From an uncultured Clostridia bacterium (GTDB taxonomy: Bacteria; Bacillota; Clostridia; TANB77; CAG-508): a stretch of 56,963 nucleotides of DNA. The notes beneath the pieces were generated by a model, which saw only the letters and a list, made by a program, of their open reading frames with translations, was not told the DNA's origin and did not search any database. The stretch's first letter is position 1. The number at the start of each line of letters is the position of its first letter. This document shows, in pieces, positions 35,314-43,159 of the stretch. The stretch lies in the NCBI GenBank assembly GCA_934132805.1, contig CAKPAB010000003.1:1-56963 (forward strand). The letters are read 5' to 3'. The translations under genes and the position numbers were made by a program.

Positions 35314-36630
35314 TTATGCTGTTTCTTTACTATTTTGGGGAATATGTCTATTTTTTTTATTTTTGCTTTCTTCTTCTGTTTTTTCTTTTATAATAAGTTC
35401 AGGCTCTTTTTTGTCTAAAACTGTTTCTTTTGTTATTATGCATTTTGCTATATTAGGTGTTGATGGGACGTCAAACATGATGTCTCTCATTATTTCTTCT
35501 ATTATAGAACGAAGTCCTCTTGCTCCTGTTTTTCTTTCAATTGCTTTGTCTACAATTGCTTCTAATGCTTCTTGATTAAATTCTAGTTCAACATCATCCA
35601 TTTCTAGTAATTTTTGATATTGTTTTACTAATGCATTTTTTGGCTCTGTTGCAATTTTTATCAAGGCTTCTTTGTCTAAGTCTTTTAATGTCGCAATGAT
35701 TGGCAATCTTCCTATAAATTCAGGTATTAAACCGTATTTTAGTAAGTCCTCTGGTAACATTTCTTGGAATACTTCATATTTATTTATTTCTTTTGAACTT
35801 TCAATTTTTGTTCCAAATCCTATACTTTTTTTACCTGTTCTATTTTTTATAATATTTTCTAGTCCTTCAAATGCTCCCCCACAAATAAATAGGATATTTT
35901 CTGTATTTATTTGTATCATTTCTTGGTTTGGATGTTTTCTTCCTCCTTGTGGTGGAACTGATGCGATTGTACCTTCTACTATTTTTAGTAATGCTTGTTG
36001 TACACCTTCACCACTAACATCTCTTGTGATTGATAAGTTTTCTGACTTTCTTGTTATTTTATCAATTTCGTCTATATAAACTATACCTTTTTCTGCTTTT
36101 TGAATGTCTCCATCTGCTGCTTGAATAAGTTTTAATAAGATGTTTTCTACATCTTCTCCAACATATCCAGCTTCTGTAAGTGTTGTTGCATCAGCTATTG
36201 CAAATGGTACATTTAATATTTTTGCAAGTGTTCTAGCAAGTAATGTTTTTCCACATCCTGTTGGTCCTAAAAGCAATATGTTGCTTTTTTGTATTTCTAC
36301 ATCATCTTTTTTCTCACTTTCTTCATGAGCTATTCTTTTATAATGATTGTAAACTGCTACTGATAAAGTCTTTTTTGCTTCTTCTTGGCCAATTACATAG
36401 TCATCTAAAATTTTCTTTATTTCTTTTGGACTAGGTATTTTGTCTAATTCATTTAGTGTATATCCTACTTCTTCATCTTCATAGCATTCTGCTTCTATAA
36501 TGCTTGTACAAAGATCTACACATTCGTCACAGATGTATACTCCTGGCCCTGCAACTATTTTTCTTACACTATCTTGCGATTTGCCACAAAATGAACATCT
36601 TACATTTTTTGGTATATCATTTCTAGCCAT
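35314..36630 (-). CDS. clpX: ATP-dependent Clp protease ATP-binding subunit ClpX
   Basis: A 438-residue AAA+ unfoldase that feeds substrates, including tmRNA-tagged proteins, to ClpP. The zinc domain is RCSFCGKSQ with CDECVDLC. Walker A is GPTGCGKTLLARTL, Walker B lies in GIVYIDEIDKI, and sensor 2 in KTGARGLRS. The ClpP-binding loop is IGFG. The start ATG at 36630 follows GGAGG. The upstream in-frame extension to 36672 is not used because it lacks homology. The C-terminal tail is Lys/Glu-rich. It is in the clpP-clpX pair, 70 bases after clpP. Confidence 0.96.
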   Translation of the reverse strand: MARNDIPKNVRCSFCGKSQDSVRKIVAGPGVYICDECVDLCTSIIEAECYEDEEVGYTLNELDKIPSPKEIKKILDDYVIGQEEAKKTLSVAVYNHYKRIAHEESEKKDDVEIQKSNILLLGPTGCGKTLLARTLAKILNVPFAIADATTLTEAGYVGEDVENILLKLIQAADGDIQKAEKGIVYIDEIDKITRKSENLSITRDVSGEGVQQALLKIVEGTIASVPPQGGRKHPNQEMIQINTENILFICGGAFEGLENIIKNRTGKKSIGFGTKIESSKEINKYEVFQEMLPEDLLKYGLIPEFIGRLPIIATLKDLDKEALIKIATEPKNALVKQYQKLLEMDDVELEFNQEALEAIVDKAIERKTGARGLRSIIEEIMRDIMFDVPSTPNIAKCIITKETVLDKKEPELIIKEKTEEESKNKKNRHIPQNSKETA

Positions 36631-36700
36631 ATTTTTCCTCCAATTTAAATTAATTTTAATCATTATTGCCATTTAATACTGTAAATGGTAATATCATTTA

Positions 36701-37312
36701 TTACATTCTTTTATCCATAATACCATCAATCAATCCATATTCTAAAGCTTCTTGTGCTGACATGTAATGGTCTCTTTCTGTATCTTTTTCTATTTGTTCA
36801 ATTGGTTGACCTGTTTTTTCACTTAATAATTTATTTAATTTTTCTCTTGTTCTTATCATGTGGTCTGCATGAATTTTTATTTCAGTTGCTTGACCTGAAA
36901 TTCCTCCACCTTGACCTCCTATTAATGGTTGATGTATTAATATTTCTGAGTTTGGTGTTGCAAATCTTTTACCTTTTTCTCCATTTGCTAAAAGAACTGC
37001 TCCGAAACTTGCTGCTAACCCTACACAAATTGTTGTTACTGGGCATTTGATGTAGTTCATTGTATCTACAATTCCCATTCCATCTGTTATTGATCCTCCT
37101 GGTGAATTTATATATAGATATATTTCTTTGTCTGGGTCCTCTGATTCTAAGAATAGTAATTGTGCTATTACTAAACTTGCTGATGTTGGGTTTACATCTT
37201 CTCCTAAAAATATAATTCTGTCTTTTAATAATCTTGAGAATATATCATATGATCTTTCTCCTTTGCTTGTTTGTTCAACTACATAAGGTACTAAACTATC
37301 TTTTTCAAACAT
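36701..37312 (-). CDS. clpP: ATP-dependent Clp protease proteolytic subunit ClpP
   Basis: A 203-residue serine protease with start MFEKDSLVPYVVEQTSKGER. The catalytic Ser is in GLAASFGAVLL, His in NSEILIHQPLIGGQGG and Asp in EKDTERDHYMSA. It forms the 14-mer chamber served by ClpX. AGGAGG precedes the ATG. Gene order tig-clpP-clpX in transcription is common in bacteria. Confidence 0.97.
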   Translation of the reverse strand: MFEKDSLVPYVVEQTSKGERSYDIFSRLLKDRIIFLGEDVNPTSASLVIAQLLFLESEDPDKEIYLYINSPGGSITDGMGIVDTMNYIKCPVTTICVGLAASFGAVLLANGEKGKRFATPNSEILIHQPLIGGQGGGISGQATEIKIHADHMIRTREKLNKLLSEKTGQPIEQIEKDTERDHYMSAQEALEYGLIDGIMDKRM

Positions 37313-37333
37313 ATTATTTTCCTCCTTTAAAAG

Positions 37334-37411
37334 TTGTCAATAGGGACGCCCCTTTTTGACAGATTATGATTCATAATTTTTTCTGTCAAAAAGGGGCGTC
37401 CCTATTGACAA
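37334..37411. repeat. Perfect 29-bp inverted repeat between tig and clpP
   Basis: The arm at 37334-37362 (TTGTCAATAGGGACGCCCCT and on to TTTTGACAG) is the exact complement of 37383-37411, with a 20-base AT-rich loop. The words GGGACGCCCC and GGGCGTTCC recall the 3' repeat after murC, so this may be a dispersed palindromic family. In the transcript it would form a strong hairpin and may limit read-through from tig to clpP. Confidence 0.85.
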
Positions 37412-37488
37412 GGGCGTTCCTTTCGACAGATTTAAAGCAAAAAGTTGGTATGAAAATATTTGTTTTTTTCACCCCAACCTTTCATTAT

Positions 37489-38778
37489 TTATTTTTTAAT
37501 TTTTGCATTTTTTACTAAAAATTCTAAAGCTTTTTCAGATTCTAATCCACTTTTTATGTATTTTCTTACATTTTCATTTCCCATGAATTCTTTGTCATCT
37601 TCTCTATTATAATTTTTAGCCATTTCTTTCATTTTTTCTACTATTTCGTCTTCTGTCGCTTCTATTTTTTCTGCTTTTATAACTGCTTCTAACATTAATC
37701 TTGATTTTATAGCTTCTATTGCTTGAGGTTCATATTCTTTTTTAACTTCTTCAGCTGTTTTTCCCATCATTTGAAGATATTGCTCAAGTTTTAGTCCTTG
37801 ATAAGAAAGTCTTGTTTCGATATTTCTTAACATATCTTCTGTTTCTGTTTCTATCATTCCTGATGGTATATCAACTTTTACATTTTCACATACAGCTTTT
37901 ATAACCGCATCTTCTGTTTCGTATTTTTGTTTTTGTTCATTGTCTTTTTCCATTCTGTCTTTGATGCTTTTCTTTAATTCTTCTAATGTATCGAATTCGC
38001 TAACGTCTTTTGCAAATTCATCATCTAGTTCTGGTAATTCTTTCTTTTTAATTTCATGTACTTTTACTTTGAATGTTGCATCTTTTCCAGCTAAGTCTTT
38101 TGAGAAGTATTCGTCTGGGAATTTTACATTGATGTCTTTTTCTTCGTCTATTTTCATTCCTATTATTTGGTCTTCAAATCCAGGTATGAATGTGTTGCTT
38201 CCTATTTCTAGTTCATGTCCTTCTGCTTTTCCACCTTCAAAAGCTACTCCATCTACGAAACCTTCAAAATCAATTACTGTTATGTCTCCTTTTTCTACTG
38301 GTCTATCTTCTATTGATATTAGTCTTGAGTTGTGTTCTTGCATATGTCCTAATTCATGGTTAATATCTTCATCTGATACAGTATACTCTATTTTTGGTAT
38401 TTCTATACCTTTATATTTTCCAAGTTCTGCTTCTGGTTTTGTTTGGAATACTGCTGTGAATATTAGGTCTTTTCCTTTTTCTATTTGTTTTACATCAATG
38501 TCTGCTTTGCTTACAACTTCTATATTGTTTTCTTTTAGTGCTTCTTCTAATTCGTTTGGTACTACTTCATTAAATGCATCTTCATAGAAAATTTCTTTTC
38601 CGTAGTATTTTTCTACTATATTTATTGGAGCTTTACCTTTTCTGAAACCTGGTATGTTAAAGTATTTTGCACTTTGGAAATATACTTTTTTTATTGCTTC
38701 ATCAAATTTTTGAGCTTCTATTGTTAACTCTAATTTTACTTCATTTGCGTTTTCTGTTTTTTCAACTTTACATTTCAT
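37489..38778 (-). CDS. tig: Trigger factor
   Basis: A 429-residue ribosome-bound chaperone and peptidyl-prolyl isomerase. The ribosome-binding signature GFRKGKAP is near residue 45. The FKBP-like PPIase domain covers about 150-240 (VEKGDITVIDFEGFVDG, GSNTFIPGFEDQI). The C-terminal helical arms follow. Length is normal. It begins the tig-clpP-clpX-leuS run, all on the minus strand. Confidence 0.96.
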   Translation of the reverse strand: MKCKVEKTENANEVKLELTIEAQKFDEAIKKVYFQSAKYFNIPGFRKGKAPINIVEKYYGKEIFYEDAFNEVVPNELEEALKENNIEVVSKADIDVKQIEKGKDLIFTAVFQTKPEAELGKYKGIEIPKIEYTVSDEDINHELGHMQEHNSRLISIEDRPVEKGDITVIDFEGFVDGVAFEGGKAEGHELEIGSNTFIPGFEDQIIGMKIDEEKDINVKFPDEYFSKDLAGKDATFKVKVHEIKKKELPELDDEFAKDVSEFDTLEELKKSIKDRMEKDNEQKQKYETEDAVIKAVCENVKVDIPSGMIETETEDMLRNIETRLSYQGLKLEQYLQMMGKTAEEVKKEYEPQAIEAIKSRLMLEAVIKAEKIEATEDEIVEKMKEMAKNYNREDDKEFMGNENVRKYIKSGLESEKALEFLVKNAKIKK

Positions 38779-39015
38779 TGTTTATTCAATCCTTTCTTTT
38801 TGTTATTATAAATTTTTTAAATTTACAATTTTATATGTTTTTGTTACAATGTTTAAATGCAACTGCTATACATTTATAGCTTTTTTATTATACCATATTT
38901 TTCCTATTTTGCAAGGTTTTTTTGATAATTTTCAAAAAATACTTGTTTTTTTTGTTTTTTTATGATAGACTTATTAACAGTCAATTTATTAAAAAAATTA
39001 GGAGGTGCAAAGATA

Positions 39016-39216
39016 ATGGCTAAATGTGCAGTTTGTGGTAAATCACAAAGTAATGGAAATAAGCTTAGCATTACTCGTTCACATATAAGTAAAAGAAGTC
39101 CAAGAACTTGGAAACCAAATTTAAGAAGTGTTAAAGCTATAATGGAAAACGGTGAAACAAAAAGAATTCACGTTTGCGCAAAATGTTTAAAAGATGGAAA
39201 AGTTAAAAGAGCATAA
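39016..39216 (+). CDS. rpmB: 50S ribosomal protein L28 (zinc form)
   Basis: A 66-residue protein starting MAKCAVCGKSQSNGNKLSIT and ending with CAKCLKDGKVKRA. The two CxxC pairs mark the zinc-binding L28 variant. RTWKPNLRSVK is the conserved centre. The start follows AGGAGGTG; a longer in-frame ORF upstream is not used. A terminator follows the stop. Confidence 0.96.
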   Translation: MAKCAVCGKSQSNGNKLSITRSHISKRSPRTWKPNLRSVKAIMENGETKRIHVCAKCLKDGKVKRA

Positions 39217-39233
39217 TTAAACGCTCTTTTTTT
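39205..39233 (+). terminator. Terminator after rpmB
   Basis: AAAAGAGC (39205-39212) pairs with GCTCTTTT (39223-39230), followed by a T-run. It overlaps the last codons of rpmB and faces the spoVM-like gene. Confidence 0.75.
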
Positions 39234-39242
39234 GTTTTATTT

Positions 39243-39317
39243 TTAATCTTTAATTCCAAAAATCAATTTTACAAATCCTCGTAAACATTTTGGAACTTTT
39301 TTTACAACTATAGTCAT
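39243..39317 (-). CDS. spoVM: SpoVM-like micro-protein
   Basis: A 24-residue ORF, MTIVVKKVPKCLRGFVKLIF then GIKD. The pattern (Lys-x-Pro-Lys-x-hydrophobic, then an amphipathic helix) parallels Bacillus SpoVM, a 26-residue peptide that recognises the curved forespore membrane and anchors the spore coat. In B. subtilis spoVM is also next to rpmB, which supports the call. AGGGAG lies 6 bases before the ATG. It follows a 49-codon gene by 20 bases on the same strand. Confidence 0.75.
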   Translation of the reverse strand: MTIVVKKVPKCLRGFVKLIFGIKD

Positions 39318-39336
39318 ATGTAACTCCCTCCTTTAT

Positions 39337-39486
39337 TTAACAAGCAAGCCACATTAAGCCTACACATGCTAGTGCAACTCCTATTATAAATAGCCAACCT
39401 GTTAGTGGAAGTAACAATACTAATAAAATTCCTAGTCCTATTCCTATTAATACTACTCCTATTGTTTTCTTTAAAGCACACAACAT
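39337..39486 (-). CDS. Small hydrophobic membrane protein
   Basis: A 49-residue ORF, MLCALKKTIGVVLIGIGLGI followed by LLVLLLPLTGWLFIIGVALA and CVGLMWLAC. It has two closely spaced transmembrane segments around a Pro-Leu-Thr-Gly turn. AGGGAGG precedes the ATG. It is directly upstream of the spoVM-like gene, and the two are probably one transcript. A role in sporulation is possible by association only. I do not recognise a named family. Confidence 0.65.
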   Translation of the reverse strand: MLCALKKTIGVVLIGIGLGILLVLLLPLTGWLFIIGVALACVGLMWLAC

Positions 39487-39636
39487 ATCATTACCTCCCT
39501 ATTTTTATATATTATATTATTTTTTCTGTTTTATTGTTCCTTTTTATGTATATTAGAAATTATAATCCCTATTGAATTTTTCTGTTTTTCCTATTATAAT
39601 ATTAATGATGCATTTAAAATTGAAAGGAAAAAATTT

Positions 39637-40279
39637 ATGAAAAAATCTGATGTTATAAAATTTATAGAAATATTAAAAGAAACATATCCTGATGCTACCT
39701 GTAGTTTAGACTTTGAGACTCCTTTTCAAATGGTTGTAGCTGTAATGCTTTCCGCCCAATGTACTGATGAAAGGGTTAATAAAACTACTCCCTCGCTTTT
39801 TAAAAGATGTAAAACAATTCAAGATTTTGCAGATATTGATATAAATGAATTAGAATCTATTATACATCCTTGTGGTTTTTATAAAAATAAGGCTAAGAAT
39901 ATTAAACTTTGTGCCAAACAAGTTTTAGAAAATTTTAATGGCAAAGTTCCTGATAATATGGAAGATTTGCAAAGCCTTGCTGGTGTACGGTAGAAAGTCT
40001 GCCAATGTAGTTATGTTAGAAGCTTTCAACAAGCCACAAGGTATTGCGGTTGATACACATGCTAAAAGGGTTTCTAATTTGGTTGGACTTTCTAGTGAGT
40101 CTGACCCTATAAAGATTGAGCAAGATTTGCTTAAAGTTTTTCCAAAAGAATATTTAAAAGATATTAATCATTTATTTGTTTGGCATGGTAGAAATACATG
40201 TGTTGCCAGAAAGCCAAAATGTGACTTATGTAGTGTTAAAGATTTTTGTAAATTTTACCAAAAAAATCTTCAAAAATAA
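39637..40279 (+). CDS. nth: Endonuclease III, with +1 frameshift at CGG
   Basis: A DNA glycosylase/AP lyase of base-excision repair that removes oxidised pyrimidines. It begins MKKSDVIKFIEILKETYPDA, then MVVAVMLSAQCTDERVN. Codon 118 is CGG (39988-39990) followed at once by TAG. Skipping C gives LAGV-GRKSANVVMLEAF, the helix-hairpin-helix with the catalytic Lys, then VDTHAKRV with the catalytic Asp. The [4Fe-4S] motif CVARKPKCDLCSVKDFC (C-x6-C-x2-C-x5-C) ends the protein at 213 residues, the normal length. Without the shift, both catalytic residues and the cluster are lost. Confidence 0.93.
39988..39990 (+). other. In-frame CGG, +1 shift site 7 (nth)
   Basis: Context is GGT GTA CGG TAG. The zero frame stops at once; skipping C gives GGT AGA AAG TCT GCC (G-R-K-S-A). 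The four-base unit is CGGT. Confidence 0.9.
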
Positions 40280-40296
40280 AAAAATCAATTATCATT

Positions 40297-40432
40297 AAAG
40301 AGTAATAGTATTAAATATAGAAAAAACAAACCGTCGTGGGGACCGTCAAAAAGAGTCGAAAAATTTATTTTTCGTAACTCTTTTTAGGTGGGAGAGGTTT
40401 GAATTTTTATATATTTAATACTATTACTCTTT
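40297..40432. repeat. 136-bp hairpin element (MITE or structured RNA)
   Basis: A perfect 23-bp inverted repeat (AAAGAGTAATAGTATTAAAT and on to ATA, 40297-40319; complement 40410-40432) encloses nested stems. CAAACC (40327) pairs with GGTTTG (40396), and AAAAAGAGT-x-GAAAAA pairs with TTTTTC-x-ACTCTTTTT. Asymmetric G-rich loops (CGTCGTGGGGACCGTC and AGGTGGGAGA) remain unpaired. It lies between nth and the acyltransferase gene, which run towards each other. The layered stems with conserved-looking loops could be a non-coding RNA, a palindromic mobile element or a bulky terminator. Confidence 0.6.
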
Positions 40433-40459
40433 TATTTATATTGTAGTTTAATCTTCTTG

Positions 40460-41236
40460 TTATTTTTTTAAATATTTTACAACTTCTACATTGTTCATTT
40501 TACTTCTTTCCACCATTTGATTATAAATTTTATCTCTCAAATTTTGTTGTTTTTCTTTCATAGTGTTACAGTTTTCATCTGAAAAAAAAGGACCATCTAT
40601 ATATGAAACCAATCTAACTTTTTTATTTTTTCTTCCATAGCTTTGATATGTATTTGTTACACAAAATGCTGGCACATCTAATTGTACTGGATATTTAAAT
40701 GACACATTTTTAAATGGTCTTATTTTGGTATAATATGGCCAAATATGGGCTTCTGGAAATATTGTTATACTATTCCCTTTTTTTATTCTTAATTTTATTG
40801 TATCCAAAAAATTTTTCATTGCTTCTTTGTTGTCTGGTATTGGTATTGCTCCAAGCATCTCTACAATATTTCCTAAATATTTCATAGATACATTTTCTGG
40901 GTTTACTATAAAATAATTTCTATGTGGATAATTTCCATTGCTTGTTATAAATGTGTCTGCAAATATTTGTGTATGATTTCCATAAATAAAGTATCCTTGC
41001 TTTTTATATGATTTGTATTTTTCTTTTCCTACATATTTTATTTTTAGTTTTATTTTTGCATATAAATATTTTATAGGTATACTTATTATATTTTGCAAGA
41101 TAAATGCTGTTATGTTCCATATTATATTTTTATGAATATATTTATAATTTTCATCTATTTTTCTAGGTGTTATTTCTGCCCCTGAAAATTCGTCATTTAA
41201 TTCATCGCTATAATAAATTACTTTTTTTTCTTTCAT
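40460..41236 (-). CDS. PlsC-type lysophospholipid acyltransferase
   Basis: A ~258-residue acyltransferase of the LPLAT family. The catalytic motif is GNHTQIFAD (H-x4-D) near residue 95, and FPEAHIWPY is the acceptor-binding motif. A hydrophobic N-terminal stretch suggests membrane association. The exact acceptor is unknown. ATG 41236 is chosen as the start; ATG 41248 has its SD too close. It is the last gene of a five-gene run with a second acyltransferase, two GT8 enzymes and a flippase-like protein. Confidence 0.8.
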   Translation of the reverse strand: MKEKKVIYYSDELNDEFSGAEITPRKIDENYKYIHKNIIWNITAFILQNIISIPIKYLYAKIKLKIKYVGKEKYKSYKKQGYFIYGNHTQIFADTFITSNGNYPHRNYFIVNPENVSMKYLGNIVEMLGAIPIPDNKEAMKNFLDTIKLRIKKGNSITIFPEAHIWPYYTKIRPFKNVSFKYPVQLDVPAFCVTNTYQSYGRKNKKVRLVSYIDGPFFSDENCNTMKEKQQNLRDKIYNQMVERSKMNNVEVVKYLKK

Positions 41237-41307
41237 ATTTAAGTTCATTCCTTTTTACATTTTAAAGCAGATTGAAAAATTTTCATTCTCCAACCTGCCT
41301 TATCTTT

Positions 41308-42234
41308 TTAAACCTTTATATTTTCTTTATCTATTTTTGTTGTGTATTCCAATGGAATTCCATAGAAGTCCTCATATATTTCTTTCCAAGCCTCAAAATT
41401 TTTATTTAGCATCATTTCAGTGTTTTCTCTTTGTGATAAATTTTCATCTGGATAAATAGGCTCTGCAATATTTACAGTATATTCTTGGATTGGAAAGCCC
41501 TCGCCATCTATTTTATCACTATCTTCCATTGTTATAAAAATTGGTATAACTGGCACATTATTTCTTGCAGCCATTTTAAATGCTCCATGTTTTAATGGCT
41601 TTGGTTTTCTATAATTCCACCACATACTTTGTTCAGGATAAATTAATATAAAATCTCCTTTTTGTAATAATGTATCGACTGCTTTCATAAATTCTACCAT
41701 TGTTCTTTTGTTTGAGCTTAATGGTAATGTATCACAGTTTCTAAAAAAGAATCCATATAGTCCTGGGAAGTTTGTGTAATTTCCCTCTCTTATTACTTTA
41801 TATAGTTTTTTATCTTCTATCTTTCCTGACATTCTAAAAACTTTTTCTACAGTAAAACAATCAAAAGGGTTAAAGTGATTACATGTAACCATTGCTCCTG
41901 TTGAAATTTTATTTAAATTTTCTATTCCTTTTACTTCTTTTATTATTAATTTGTTGTTTTTTAAAAGATTGTCTAAAAATCTTTCTCCAACCTCATTTGC
42001 AAATATTCGTTTTAATTTACTAGTCATTTTTTTCCTAAGATAATCAACATTTTCTGGTGTTAAAACAATTGTAGGTGGATCGTCTTCTGCATCAACATCG
42101 AACTTTCCTTTTTTTTCAAGTTGTTCAATTTTTTTTAAAACTTCTTGTCTATATTGAGATTTTTCTATTGGCTCTTGAACATCTTCTTGTTTATTTCTTC
42201 TTATTTTGACTAATATTCTTCCCTTTGATTTCAT
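41308..42234 (-). CDS. PlsC-type acyltransferase
   Basis: A 308-residue LPLAT enzyme with CNHFNPFDC (H-x4-D) near residue 117 and YPEQSMWWNYRKPKP. It has an N-terminal charged extension before the catalytic domain. The two acyltransferases share only the family motifs and probably modify different positions or substrates. It starts just after the first GT8 gene, 4 bases away. Confidence 0.82.
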   Translation of the reverse strand: MKSKGRILVKIRRNKQEDVQEPIEKSQYRQEVLKKIEQLEKKGKFDVDAEDDPPTIVLTPENVDYLRKKMTSKLKRIFANEVGERFLDNLLKNNKLIIKEVKGIENLNKISTGAMVTCNHFNPFDCFTVEKVFRMSGKIEDKKLYKVIREGNYTNFPGLYGFFFRNCDTLPLSSNKRTMVEFMKAVDTLLQKGDFILIYPEQSMWWNYRKPKPLKHGAFKMAARNNVPVIPIFITMEDSDKIDGEGFPIQEYTVNIAEPIYPDENLSQRENTEMMLNKNFEAWKEIYEDFYGIPLEYTTKIDKENIKV

Positions 42235-42238
42235 TAAA

Positions 42239-43159
42239 CTATCTCCTATTTATTCTATCGTCTCCAACGCAATCTGTTTCCTTTTGTGCTAATTCGATAA
42301 GTTTTACACTATTTGCGTCATCTCTTTCTTTGTCTGCATCAGTATATTTTGCCCCGATTTCTTTTATTTCATTATAAAATTCTGTTTTTTCTGCATATTC
42401 CCAAAAATATTCTTGGTATAGTATATCATCAAAATACCATGGTTTAGATCCTAAATTGTAATGTATAAGTTTTATATCTCTATCTGTTTTTCCCATTATT
42501 GGCATTCTATTCCATTCAAAGTCTAATATTTTTACTCTTCCCTTGCATAACCTATTTAAATAATCTTGGTCTTGTGCAACTTCAAATCTTATTTTTTCTA
42601 GTAAATACACAAATTTTTCTTGGAATTTATATTTTCTTAATTCTTTTAAATTCATTACAATAACACCTGCATTAAAGTAATTATTATAATCTGCAACTCC
42701 AACTACTCTTTCTACATAATCTTGGAATATTTCTATATTTTGTACTGCTCCATCTGGTATTGCTGCAATTAAGTTATCTCCCATGTCTACATTGTACAAT
42801 TCTGCAATATCACCTAAGCATATTGTGTCACTATCTATATATACGGTTTTGTCATATTCTGGGTATAACTCTGGTATAAATAATCTATAATATGTTGTAT
42901 TTGAAAAATAATTACGTGTGTATAATTTTCCTTTTATTTCTTCCAATTGTTTATTTAAGTCCACAAATTCTATATTGATGTTTTCTTTTTCTAATTTTTT
43001 TATTCTTGCTTTGTTTTCTTCTGTTACACTTGTGTATAGTACTTTTATTGCATAAGTATTTTCTGCTGATGTGTTATCTATTAATGATTTTAGTGCTACT
43101 CCTAAAAAGGGAATATATCCATTATCTACTGCAAAAAATACTGGTATTTCTTTATTCAT
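42239..43159 (-). CDS. GT8-family glycosyltransferase
   Basis: A 306-residue GT-A enzyme using a nucleotide-sugar. FFAVDNGYIPFLGVALKSL is the family start and the metal-binding DxD is in VYIDSDTICLGD near residue 105. FNAGVIVMNL and DQDYLNRLCKG are typical of GT8 proteins. Its ATG follows the TAA of the next GT8 gene directly, so the two are coupled. The likely role is adding sugar to a lipid or surface polymer. Confidence 0.88.
   Translation of the reverse strand: MNKEIPVFFAVDNGYIPFLGVALKSLIDNTSAENTYAIKVLYTSVTEENKARIKKLEKENINIEFVDLNKQLEEIKGKLYTRNYFSNTTYYRLFIPELYPEYDKTVYIDSDTICLGDIAELYNVDMGDNLIAAIPDGAVQNIEIFQDYVERVVGVADYNNYFNAGVIVMNLKELRKYKFQEKFVYLLEKIRFEVAQDQDYLNRLCKGRVKILDFEWNRMPIMGKTDRDIKLIHYNLGSKPWYFDDILYQEYFWEYAEKTEFYNEIKEIGAKYTDADKERDDANSVKLIELAQKETDCVGDDRINRR

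Noticed and set aside
1947..40279. Treating spoIVB, the HAD gene, the M14 gene, nth and the ATPase as ordinary pseudogenes.
   Set aside because: Each is intact except for one added base (three in the M14 gene), always making an in-frame CGG, and the sequence after each site keeps all family motifs. Random decay would give varied lesions.
1877..40279. A simple sequencing-error explanation for the frameshifts.
   Set aside because: Not fully excluded. Homopolymer errors would not insert C only before a Gly codon in frame, in seven of seven cases. An unusual motif-specific artefact remains possible, so reads should be checked.
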